From contig NHEU02000046.1 of assembly GCA_002171495.2 (NCBI GenBank), positions 4,644 to 17,224 of the forward strand: a stretch of 12,581 bases of DNA. The letters are read 5' to 3'. The position numbers and the translations under genes are program-made. The stretch comes from Alphaproteobacteria bacterium TMED93 (GTDB taxonomy: Bacteria > Pseudomonadota > Alphaproteobacteria > TMED109). The notes beneath the pieces were generated by a model. It did not search any database and was not told the DNA's origin. It was given only the letters and a program-made list of their open reading frames with translations. Below are positions 1 to 6,898 of the stretch, in pieces (position 1 is the first letter of the stretch; every line of letters begins with the position of its first letter).

Positions 1-123
1 TCATTTATTAGATTTATGAATGGAAATCCAAATTTTTTTGATTATATTAAAATTGTATATGCAATGCCAAAAATAACTTTTATAAAAACTCTATTTTTTT
101 TATTGAAAAAAAATGAAAAATAG
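1..123 (+). CDS. crtY: Probable lycopene beta-cyclase, C-terminal end only (5' partial)
   Basis: An open frame enters from the left edge in frame 1 and encodes 40 residues ending at TAG (121-123). The tail reads FIRFMNGNPNFFDYIKIV and then AMPKITFIKTL. By eye this resembles the C-terminal pattern of CrtY-type lycopene cyclases (an F-x-x-G segment, then D-x-x-x-I, then a P-containing stretch before the end). Family knowledge: CrtY cyclises lycopene to beta-carotene, the substrate of Blh, and crtY commonly lies directly before blh in marine rhodopsin/retinal clusters. The stop overlaps the start of blh by 11 bases, so the two are probably translationally coupled. Only the tail is visible and it carries no catalytic motif, so the assignment rests on weak resemblance plus strong context. 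Another carotenoid enzyme is possible. Confidence 0.6.
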   Translation, partial: SFIRFMNGNPNFFDYIKIVYAMPKITFIKTLFFLLKKNEK

Positions 124-979
124 ATTTTTTACAGATAGTTATTTATACTTGTACCTTTCTATTGCTACAATATTTATTAACTTTCTGTTCAAAGATTATA
201 TCAATGATAAAAATATTGTTGTTATGCTAGTTTTTTTTGTTATTTTCTTTGGATTACCCCATGGAGCTTTGGATACTTTATATGCAAAGAAAAGTAATTT
301 ATATTATAACTTTATAAGTTTTGTTACATTTAACATTGTTTATTTATTAGTAGGAGCAATTACTTTTTTTTTATGGTTATTTTTTCCTCTACTTTGTCTA
401 TTTATTTTTTTATTAATTTCTATTTTACATTTTTCAGAAGATTGGAAAACTGAAATAAGCTTTCTACAAAGGATAATATTAGCTGCTTCTATAATAACCC
501 TCACTGTCTTCTTTCATAGAGAAGAAGTTGAAATAATCTTTTTTTCATTAACAAGATCAACTTACATAGTTGATCTAAGTTTATTATTTTATTACGCAAA
601 CTATTTACTTTTGCCGATGCTTTTAATAGTTTTACTATACAATATTAGAAACAATAAAATCGTATTAAATATTATAACAATTACACTTACTGCTTTTTTT
701 TTAAATCCCTTAATTTATTTTTTATGTTACTTTTGCTTCTTTCATAGTGTAAAAAACTTTAAAGAAAGTAAAAATTTTTTGTTTTCTGATAATAAGCCCT
801 TACAAAATAAAGTAATATTACTTAATTTATTATTAACCATATTTCTTTCTATAGTAATATTTAAGTTTTTTTTAATAGGTTCAATAGAAGATAGATTATT
901 AAAAATTATCTTTATAGGGTTGGCTTCTTTGACAGTGCCACATATGCTTTTAAAAGCCTTCATTAATTATAAAAATTAA
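113..979 (+). CDS. blh: Brp/Blh family beta-carotene 15,15'-dioxygenase (retinal synthesis)
   Basis: This 288-aa polytopic membrane protein is very rich in Phe, Ile and Leu. It carries the histidines expected of the Brp/Blh iron-binding site: H50 in GLPHGALD, H106 in LHFSEDW, H211 in FCFFHSVKNF and H277 in TVPHMLL. A further family-like segment, FFHREEV, lies at 134-140. Family knowledge: Blh cleaves beta-carotene symmetrically into two molecules of all-trans retinal, the chromophore of proteorhodopsin, using non-haem iron in the inner membrane. The ATG at 113 lies inside the end of the preceding carotenoid gene and has no clear Shine-Dalgarno, which fits coupled translation. It ends 4 bases before the converging moaB. 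Length is normal for the family and all expected histidines are present, so it looks functional. Confidence 0.93.
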   Translation: MKNRFFTDSYLYLYLSIATIFINFLFKDYINDKNIVVMLVFFVIFFGLPHGALDTLYAKKSNLYYNFISFVTFNIVYLLVGAITFFLWLFFPLLCLFIFLLISILHFSEDWKTEISFLQRIILAASIITLTVFFHREEVEIIFFSLTRSTYIVDLSLLFYYANYLLLPMLLIVLLYNIRNNKIVLNIITITLTAFFLNPLIYFLCYFCFFHSVKNFKESKNFLFSDNKPLQNKVILLNLLLTIFLSIVIFKFFLIGSIEDRLLKIIFIGLASLTVPHMLLKAFINYKN

Positions 980-983
980 TAAA

Positions 984-1514
984 TTACTTTTCAGATAATC
1001 TAGGCATTAACTCTACTAAATTACATGGTAGATTTCTGTTATCTAACTGGTTTTTTATTATGCCTTCCCACGCATCTTTACATGCGCCTGGAGAACCAGG
1101 CAAACTAAATATAAAAGTTTTTTTTGCAATGCAAGCAGAAGCTCTGGATTGAATGCTTGAAGTACCTATTTTTTTATAACTAATGTATCTAAAAATTTCT
1201 CCAAAACCTGGAATATCTTTTTCCTTTACTATATTTAATGCTTCTGGAGTAACATCACGTCCAGTAATGCCCGTTCCACCTGTTATAATAATTACATCTA
1301 TAGATGAATTATTTAACCAAGACTCTATTGTCTGTAATATATTATCTACCTCATCTTTTACTATTTTTTTGATATTACATAGATGTCCTTCTTTTAGAAT
1401 ACTCCTAACTAGATAATCTCCAGATTTATCAGTATCATTTGTTCTACTATCAGATACTGTTAAGACAGCTATATTTACTGGCTTAAACTCTCTTGTTTTA
1501 TCTAAGTTTTGCAT
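984..1514 (-). CDS. moaB: Molybdenum cofactor biosynthesis protein MoaB/Mog family
   Basis: This 176-aa MoCF-domain protein has IAVLTVSDSR at 15-24 and the molybdopterin-binding loop TGGTGITGRDVTPEA at 78-92, with D87 the expected catalytic-type aspartate. It also has GFGEIFRYIS at 103-112, an SRA segment near 123-125 and LPGSPGACKDAW at 138-149. Family knowledge: MoaB/MogA proteins adenylylate molybdopterin before molybdenum insertion, in the cytosol; some MoaB members are poorly active and their role is debated. It is the last gene of the minus-strand operon and its start overlaps the slt stop by 17 bases. An AAGAG sits directly against the ATG, too close for an ideal ribosome site, so coupling to slt translation is likely. 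No other molybdenum-cofactor gene is visible in the window. Confidence 0.9.
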   Translation of the reverse strand: MQNLDKTREFKPVNIAVLTVSDSRTNDTDKSGDYLVRSILKEGHLCNIKKIVKDEVDNILQTIESWLNNSSIDVIIITGGTGITGRDVTPEALNIVKEKDIPGFGEIFRYISYKKIGTSSIQSRASACIAKKTFIFSLPGSPGACKDAWEGIIKNQLDNRNLPCNLVELMPRLSEK

Positions 1515-3273
1515 CTCTTAATAATTTAAAATCTTGATTAGAAAATACAGGCCATTTATCATTTGCTAGCATCGTTCTTGTTGGTTTATTTTGACCTAGT
1601 TTATCTCTATATATCCAGAAATCTGTAAGAATTGCTTTAACAAACATTCTGGTTTCTTTTATAGGTATGCTTTCTATAAAAGCTAAAGGATCCTGTTCAT
1701 TAATAGTTTTTTTCCATTTTGTAACTCTTGTTATTCCAGCGTTATATGCTATTAAAGTACTTAATACCTGATTTTTTGTATTTGGGTTTTTAACTAATTC
1801 CTGAAGAAGCTTTTGTCCTAATTCAAGATTAAGATCTAAAGAATATAATTGATGCTTATTTCCATATCTTAATCTATGATCCTTTTTTATTTTGCTAGCT
1901 GTTCTTGGCATTAGTTGCATTAAACCCCTTGCACCTTTTAAGCTTTTTGCCTTTAAATTAAAAGCTGACTCTTTTCTAATAAGCGCGTATATGAATGCTC
2001 TATCAAATATAAAACCCTCTTCTAATTTCCAATCTGGTGTTGGATAAATACCACTTATATATAATGCATAATCTTTTTTATAAAAAGTTTCTGCTAATCT
2101 TATTTGAACTGCAGCTAAATTTAGCTCCTCGCTTAAATGAAGCAAAAGCTTAGCATTCTTCTTATTTAATTTTGAATAAAGGTTTCTCATTTCTAAATCT
2201 GCCTTGTTATAGAAGTTTAGTTCAGATAAAGCAATTAATCTTTGGAAAACATTATGATTTAAAATGTTAGTATTTTGGTAAGTTAACTTTTCATATCTTG
2301 ATTTTTTCCATACAAAACTTTCTTTCTTTTTAAGCTTTTCTATTGCTAACTGTCCATACATTGTTCTATCAAAATTTGAAGCTTTAATATAAAGTTCTTT
2401 TCTTTCTTTATTTGAAGAAATAGTCTTTGCTGTCCAATAAAGGCATGCTGCCCTTAAGTTTGGAGAATATTTATGAGGTGAACTTAAAATAAAATCATTA
2501 CATTTTGTAAAATATTTTTTTGCATTATTAATATCCTCTAACTTATAGGCACTTATTCCAGCCATGAAGAAGTGTGTAGGTGATTTAGTATTTATTTTAT
2601 TATCTAAAAACTTATATACTTCTAAAGCTTCCTTAGTAAAACCGCTATAATATTTTTTTTCAGCGTCTTTTTGTAAAAAATATTTAATACCTGTTTGAAG
2701 ACTTTCATTGTTTTTATAATATTTAAATAATTGATTAAACTGCTGAGTTGTTATTAAATTAGAAATATTTTTTGGAATTTGAAAATGTTTACTGGAGTTT
2801 TTTATTTTTGATTTAGTAATGTAATATTTTTTACTTTCTCCATAACCTCTTAAATAATTTCCATATTTCGGCTTTTGTAAAGTTTCTTTTTTATTTTCTT
2901 GAGACTTTCTTCTCATCATTAACTTGTAAACTCTTCTTTGCATTACAACAGGAAAGTCAGGGTAGTTTTGCAACCAATCTGCTAACTCAATGTAAGATGA
3001 TTTGTATTTGTTGGGATGCATTAATTTATCATATTCTAAATATCCTAATAAAATTTTATTATTCAAAAGCTTAATTTTTATGTTAGAGTCTTTCCAATTT
3101 CCATTACTTTGTAATTTATTAATTTCTAGATATAACTTTTTATCCTTTTCATTTAATATATTTGGAATAGCAGCTCTAGAATTAGTATTTAGGCTGGGAT
3201 TCTGATTAGCTAATATTAATTTATTATTGTTAAAAAGAAGCAGAATTACAAATAATTGTATAAATTTTTTCAT
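1498..3273 (-). CDS. slt: Soluble lytic murein transglycosylase (Slt family, GH23)
   Basis: The protein has 591 aa. Residues 1-22 (MKKFIQLFVILLL, ending in LANQ) form a signal peptide, so it acts in the periplasm. Residues 30-400 are a long helical region like the superhelical U-domain of Slt70. Residues 425-545 hold the goose-lysozyme-type catalytic domain: ALIRKESAFN with the probable catalytic E435, GARGLMQLMP at 447-456, and AYNAGITRV at 509-517. Family knowledge: Slt cleaves peptidoglycan glycan strands, forming 1,6-anhydro-MurNAc ends for wall recycling and remodelling. It lies between udg and moaB; synteny of a glycosylase, slt and moaB is familiar in alphaproteobacteria. The 56-base gap upstream may hold its own promoter. 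Length is close to the family norm and all catalytic motifs are intact. Confidence 0.94.
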   Translation of the reverse strand: MKKFIQLFVILLLFNNNKLILANQNPSLNTNSRAAIPNILNEKDKKLYLEINKLQSNGNWKDSNIKIKLLNNKILLGYLEYDKLMHPNKYKSSYIELADWLQNYPDFPVVMQRRVYKLMMRRKSQENKKETLQKPKYGNYLRGYGESKKYYITKSKIKNSSKHFQIPKNISNLITTQQFNQLFKYYKNNESLQTGIKYFLQKDAEKKYYSGFTKEALEVYKFLDNKINTKSPTHFFMAGISAYKLEDINNAKKYFTKCNDFILSSPHKYSPNLRAACLYWTAKTISSNKERKELYIKASNFDRTMYGQLAIEKLKKKESFVWKKSRYEKLTYQNTNILNHNVFQRLIALSELNFYNKADLEMRNLYSKLNKKNAKLLLHLSEELNLAAVQIRLAETFYKKDYALYISGIYPTPDWKLEEGFIFDRAFIYALIRKESAFNLKAKSLKGARGLMQLMPRTASKIKKDHRLRYGNKHQLYSLDLNLELGQKLLQELVKNPNTKNQVLSTLIAYNAGITRVTKWKKTINEQDPLAFIESIPIKETRMFVKAILTDFWIYRDKLGQNKPTRTMLANDKWPVFSNQDFKLLRDAKLR

Positions 3274-3281
3274 GTTTAAAA

Positions 3282-3310
3282 ATTATATCTACACTAAATA
3301 TGGTATTAAA
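3282..3310 (-). promoter_or_regulatory. Candidate promoter for slt-moaB
   Basis: On the minus strand a perfect TATAAT (3287-3282) sits just upstream of the slt ATG. A weak -35-like TTTAAT lies 17 bases further up (3310-3305). The start of transcription would fall almost at the ATG, giving a very short leader. In DNA this A+T-rich such boxes arise by chance, and slt may simply be read from the udg transcript. Confidence 0.3.
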
Positions 3311-3329
3311 ACAAAAATTTATAACAATA

Positions 3330-4094
3330 TCAAGTAATTAAATCTATTTCTTGTTTAATTTTTTTTAAATCTTCCCAAGCTTCTCTTTTCCTAGAAGGTT
3401 GTCTTAGCAAAAATGCTGGATGAAATATAGGCATTGTTTTTATGCTTGTAGACTTGTTTATAGAGAAGTTCTGCCATTTTCCCCTTAATTGAATAATTCC
3501 TTTATTATTTTGCCTTAAAATAGCTTTAGTAGCAATCGCTCCTGTCAATATTAAAATTTTTGGATTTATAATTTCAATGTGTTTTAGTGCGTAGGGAAGG
3601 CAGATATTAATTTCTTCTTGAGTCGGGTTTCTATTTCCAGGTGGCCTCCAAAATATTAAGTTAGTAATATAGGTATTTTCTCTGTTTTGCCCTATAGCTT
3701 GTAGCATTTTGTCTAGCAAATTTCCAGCTTGCCCTTTAAATGGTTTACCCAGTTTATCTTCTTCTTCTCCAGGGGCTTCTCCTACTACCATTACATTAGC
3801 TTTGCTGTTCCCATCCGAAAAAACAATATTGGTAGCAGTTTTTTTTAAGGCGCACTCATCAAGACACTCTACCTCCTTTTTTAAAGACTCTAAACTATTA
3901 GCTTGAACAATTACTTTTTTAATTTCATTCTTATTTATTTCATCTTCTATTAAATCTACATTATTGGAAAATGAAGTATTTTGATCTTTATAAGAAAAGG
4001 AAGATTCATTAGTTTGAAAAGGCAAAAAGCTCATAACATTGTTTGTATAATGCCATTTTAATAGGCTATGTAATAATATACCTTTTTTACCCAA
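3330..4094 (-). CDS. Uracil-DNA glycosylase, family 4-like (alphaproteobacterial variant)
   Basis: The protein has 254 aa. Motif 1 is VGEAPGEEED at 104-113, followed by KPFKGQAGNLLD (118-129), RPPGNRNPT (150-158) and the second active-site motif HPAFLLRQP (225-233). Family knowledge: family 4 enzymes remove uracil from DNA to start base-excision repair, usually with a 4Fe-4S cluster bound by a Cys-x2-Cys pair, a Cys in CRPPGN and a Cys 16 residues later. Here the pair is C77-x3-C81, the third position is W149 and the last is C165, so the cluster is probably absent or altered. The start is a TTG 1 base after the upstream gene's stop; the next in-frame ATG (residue 21) would cut off LLKWHY, which resembles the family N-terminus. 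No clear Shine-Dalgarno is present, so the start is less certain than the function. Confidence 0.87.
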   Translation of the reverse strand: MGKKGILLHSLLKWHYTNNVMSFLPFQTNESSFSYKDQNTSFSNNVDLIEDEINKNEIKKVIVQANSLESLKKEVECLDECALKKTATNIVFSDGNSKANVMVVGEAPGEEEDKLGKPFKGQAGNLLDKMLQAIGQNRENTYITNLIFWRPPGNRNPTQEEINICLPYALKHIEIINPKILILTGAIATKAILRQNNKGIIQLRGKWQNFSINKSTSIKTMPIFHPAFLLRQPSRKREAWEDLKKIKQEIDLIT

Positions 4095-4095
4095 T

Positions 4096-4290
4096 TTAGA
4101 ATGCTGAATAAGGAATAGGCTTGCCTTTAGGATCTTTTATGATTTTACCGTCTTCTGTTTGAGCAGCCATATATCTTCCCTCTCCTACCCAGGTTCCGAT
4201 ATATAAAACTGGTTTTATCACCTTACCATTATATGTTTTATCTTGTTGTTTTGCCCCTCTGGCATTAGGGTTATTTTTATTTAAAGCCAT
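4096..4290 (-). CDS. Conserved-looking 64-aa protein of unknown function
   Basis: I do not recognise a named family. The 64-aa product has a basic, Asn/Lys-rich N-terminus (residues 1-25) and then a compact domain: VLYIGTWVGEGRYMAAQ at 28-44 and KDPKGKPIPYSAF at 52-64. The pattern suggests a small beta-rich soluble fold. There is no signal peptide, membrane segment, Cys or His. Evidence that it is a real gene: an AAGAGGT ribosome site (4294-4300) correctly placed before the ATG, codon use matching its neighbours, and a stop only 1 base before the udg start. It is the first gene of the minus-strand operon. The repeated Gly/Tyr/Pro positions look evolutionarily constrained. Function unknown; a link to DNA repair is suggested only by position. 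Confidence 0.72.
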   Translation of the reverse strand: MALNKNNPNARGAKQQDKTYNGKVIKPVLYIGTWVGEGRYMAAQTEDGKIIKDPKGKPIPYSAF

Positions 4291-4293
4291 ATT

Positions 4294-4300
4294 ACCTCTT
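4294..4300 (-). promoter_or_regulatory. Strong Shine-Dalgarno of the 64-aa gene
   Basis: The minus strand reads AAGAGGT followed by AAT and the ATG at 4290. This is one of only two clear ribosome sites in the window (the other is before pmbA) and it supports the 64-aa frame as a translated gene. Confidence 0.7.
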
Positions 4301-4315
4301 CATTTACTTTTCTGA

Positions 4316-4328
4316 TATAATGTATAAT
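4316..4328 (+). promoter_or_regulatory. Tandem -10 boxes in the divergent 49-base intergenic region
   Basis: Two perfect TATAAT hexamers (4316-4321 and 4323-4328) lie upstream of the TPR gene start at 4340. No good -35 is visible: TTACCT or TTCATT at the right distances match only half of the consensus. The gap must also hold the promoter of the divergent 64-aa/udg operon, so the two promoters probably overlap. Chance occurrence in A+T-rich DNA cannot be excluded. Confidence 0.4.
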
Positions 4329-4339
4329 AATTTTATTTT

Positions 4340-6019
4340 ATGGTAAGTAAAGTGTTTTTGTTAAAATTGAATAATTTTTTGTGCATAGTATTAATATTAT
4401 CATTTATAATATTTACTGGTAAACAATTACAAGCTGTTAATTATAAAAAATCATACTTTGGTTCTATATTATCAGGTCAAATAGCTAATTATAATAATGA
4501 CTCTTCTATTTCAGCAGACTTTTTTAACTATGCACATAACATCAACCCTAAAAACAAGGAAGTTTATAAACTTTCCTTAATGTCACTCATTTTAAGCGGT
4601 GATATTGAGACTGCAATATCTACTGTAAAAAATTATGAAAAAAAATTTGGCAAACAAACAAATGAAACTATCATTTCAAATTTTCTAATATTTATAAGTG
4701 AAATAAAAAATAATAACTTTAGTAAAGCTTTACAACATCTAAATAATAGTCAGTCTTTTCTTATAACAGAAAAAATGCTTCCAATATTACAAGCATGGCT
4801 TTCACCAAATCTTAAACAAGCTATTGTCTCTCTAGAAAAATATGAATATAAATCAGAAGGATTAGCTTTAAGTAATTTTTATTATCATCATTTAGCTCTT
4901 ATCCAATTATATCATAACAAAAAGGCACTCTCTAAAAATACTTTTGAAGAACATTTAAAGACTTTTGATATAGAAAAGCTAAGAACATTATATTTTTACT
5001 TTAATTTGTTTAGCAAAAATAATTTGGATAATATATATATTTCTAGGTTTTTAGAAAAATATCCAGACCATAGCTTTTCTAAATATTTAAAAAAAGATAA
5101 TAACAATATATTTACGAAGTTAATTACACCAAAAAAAGGAATATCTGAAGCCTTATATAATTTAGCTTATACTTTATATTCTCAAAACATGTATGAAACT
5201 TCATTAGCATTAGCTCAAACCTCTCTTTATATTGATCCTGAAAATCATTTAGTAAAGTATCTGATATCTATGAATTTAAAAAGTTTAGATAAAAAAATGT
5301 TAGCCATAGAACATATGAAAAATATCCCATCTAATAGTTATATTAATTGGAATGTCTTAATAAATATTTCAGAGTTATATATAGACTTACAACAATACAG
5401 CTTTGCCTTAGACTACCTACATAGACTAGAAAAAGGCTATGAAGAGAAAACTGAGATTTTTTATAAATTAGGAGAACTTTATCATATTCAAAAAGATTAT
5501 AAGAATGCAACTAAATACTTTTCAGAAGCTATTTCTAGCCTTAAAGTAGTAGAAAATAGGCACTGGTATTTATACTACTCAAGAGGAATGGCTTATGAAA
5601 GATCTAATAAATGGAACTTAGCTGAAAAAGACTTTTTATATTCTATAGAATTAAGCCCTGAACAACCTCTTACTCTTAATTATTTAGGATACTCATGGAT
5701 AGATTCCGGAAAAAATATTGATGCGGCAAAAGATCTTATTTCAAAGGCCGTAAAATTAAGACCTGATGATGGTTATTTTGTTGATAGCCTTGGATGGGCC
5801 TACTACAGAATGGGTGAATACGAAAAATCAGTTATAGAATTAGAAAAAGCAGTAAGCTTAGTTCCTAACGATCCTATAATAAATGATCATTTAGGAGATG
5901 CAATGTGGCGTGCAGGTTATAAGAATGAAGCAGTGTATCAGTGGAATCGTGCCTTAATTTATAAACCAGATGAAGAGCTAAAAGAAAAAATTAAATTCAA
6001 ACTAAAAAAAGGTCTATAA
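4340..6019 (+). CDS. Exported tetratricopeptide-repeat protein
   Basis: The protein has 559 aa. Residues 1-32 form a signal peptide or membrane anchor: a basic start, a hydrophobic core at about 11-25, and LQAVN as a plausible cleavage site, with no lipobox. An N-terminal helical region precedes TPR units at about 270-305, 372-405, 409-442, 444-476, 478-511 and 512-545. The most family-like stretch is VDSLGWAYYRMGEYEKSV (481-498), then PNDPIINDHLGDAMWRAGY (509-527) and QWNRAL (534-539), a signature of alphaproteobacterial TPR proteins encoded next to ispE. TPR arrays hold protein partners; this one probably acts in the periplasm or at the membrane, perhaps as an envelope-assembly scaffold, but the partner is unknown. 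ispE starts 7 bases after its stop. The ATG at 4340 is the best start because it supplies the complete signal peptide. Confidence 0.92.
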   Translation: MVSKVFLLKLNNFLCIVLILSFIIFTGKQLQAVNYKKSYFGSILSGQIANYNNDSSISADFFNYAHNINPKNKEVYKLSLMSLILSGDIETAISTVKNYEKKFGKQTNETIISNFLIFISEIKNNNFSKALQHLNNSQSFLITEKMLPILQAWLSPNLKQAIVSLEKYEYKSEGLALSNFYYHHLALIQLYHNKKALSKNTFEEHLKTFDIEKLRTLYFYFNLFSKNNLDNIYISRFLEKYPDHSFSKYLKKDNNNIFTKLITPKKGISEALYNLAYTLYSQNMYETSLALAQTSLYIDPENHLVKYLISMNLKSLDKKMLAIEHMKNIPSNSYINWNVLINISELYIDLQQYSFALDYLHRLEKGYEEKTEIFYKLGELYHIQKDYKNATKYFSEAISSLKVVENRHWYLYYSRGMAYERSNKWNLAEKDFLYSIELSPEQPLTLNYLGYSWIDSGKNIDAAKDLISKAVKLRPDDGYFVDSLGWAYYRMGEYEKSVIELEKAVSLVPNDPIINDHLGDAMWRAGYKNEAVYQWNRALIYKPDEELKEKIKFKLKKGL

Positions 6020-6025
6020 TTAAAC

Positions 6026-6898
6026 TTGTTACACTCTAGTTATTTACAAGAAAAGGCTTATGCAAAAGTTAATTTAACTTTTAGAGTCTTAGGAAAAGAA
6101 ACTAAAGATTATCACTCTATAAATAGTGTTATTACTTTTTTACCTGATCTTTACGATAATATTTTTATAAAAAAAAATGAAAAATTGACTATTAATACAT
6201 ACGGAAAATTTTCTAAAATTCTTTCTGAAAGTGGAGGTGATACAATAGTAAAAAAAACAATACATTTAATAAAAAAAAGGTATTCTATATCGAATAACTT
6301 TAAAATTAAAATTCAAAAAAATATTCCAATAGGGTCGGGGCTAGGAGGAGGTTCAGCCGATGCCGCTGCTGTTGCTAGGGTTATTTTTAAGATGTATAAA
6401 CTTAATATTAAAAAAAAAGAAATAATCAGCCAGTTGGGTACATTAGGAGCAGATCTGCCAGCTTGTTATTTTTCATTTAATCAAAAAGTAGAAGGTTTTG
6501 GTGATAAATTAAAGAAATTGAAAATACTTAATAAAAATATATGGATATTATTAATCAAACCTAATATTAATCTAAGCACTAAAAAAGTTTTTAAAAGTTT
6601 TTCTAAGCCTTTTTCAAAAGCACCCAAATATAATTATAACTATAAAAACTTAATTAATGATATGAACTATCATAATAATGACCTACAGGAAGTAGCTGAA
6701 AATATTTCTTGTATACTCAAAAATATGATAAATGAACTTCCAATTACTAAAGCTATTTTGACCAAGCCCAAAATGACAGGAAGTGGATCAACTATTTTTA
6801 TTCTTTTTAAAAACAAACCTAGCGCTTTAGAATATGAGAAAAATATTAAAGAGATAACAAGAGGTTGTTGGAAGAAAATATCAAAAATTATACTTTAA
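6026..6898 (+). CDS. ispE: 4-diphosphocytidyl-2-C-methyl-D-erythritol kinase
   Basis: This 290-aa GHMP kinase is of normal length. Its substrate lysine is K14 in AYAKVNLTF. The ATP loop is PIGSGLGGGSADAAA at 101-115, the catalytic aspartate is D143 in GADLPAC, and motif 3 is MTGSGSTIFIL near the C-terminus. Family knowledge: IspE phosphorylates CDP-methylerythritol in the cytosolic MEP pathway to IPP/DMAPP, the precursors of undecaprenyl phosphate, quinones and carotenoids. The frame starts at a TTG (6026-6028), 6 bases after the TPR stop, with only a distant AAAAGG (6007-6012). No ATG exists before the essential K14, so a non-ATG start is required. Its 3' end overlaps the converging folD by 18 bases and its stop codon lies inside a terminator-like hairpin. 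Confidence 0.97.
   Translation: MLHSSYLQEKAYAKVNLTFRVLGKETKDYHSINSVITFLPDLYDNIFIKKNEKLTINTYGKFSKILSESGGDTIVKKTIHLIKKRYSISNNFKIKIQKNIPIGSGLGGGSADAAAVARVIFKMYKLNIKKKEIISQLGTLGADLPACYFSFNQKVEGFGDKLKKLKILNKNIWILLIKPNINLSTKKVFKSFSKPFSKAPKYNYNYKNLINDMNYHNNDLQEVAENISCILKNMINELPITKAILTKPKMTGSGSTIFILFKNKPSALEYEKNIKEITRGCWKKISKIIL

Noticed and set aside
742..963. 73-codon minus-strand frame inside blh
   Set aside because: It is an antisense shadow of the Blh C-terminal half with its conserved histidines; no ribosome site.
962..980. Inverted repeat ATTAATT/AATTAAT with a 5-base loop at the end of blh, as a terminator
   Set aside because: The stem is only 7 pairs, all A-T, and no clear T run follows. 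Such repeats are expected by chance here, so I did not list it as a terminator.
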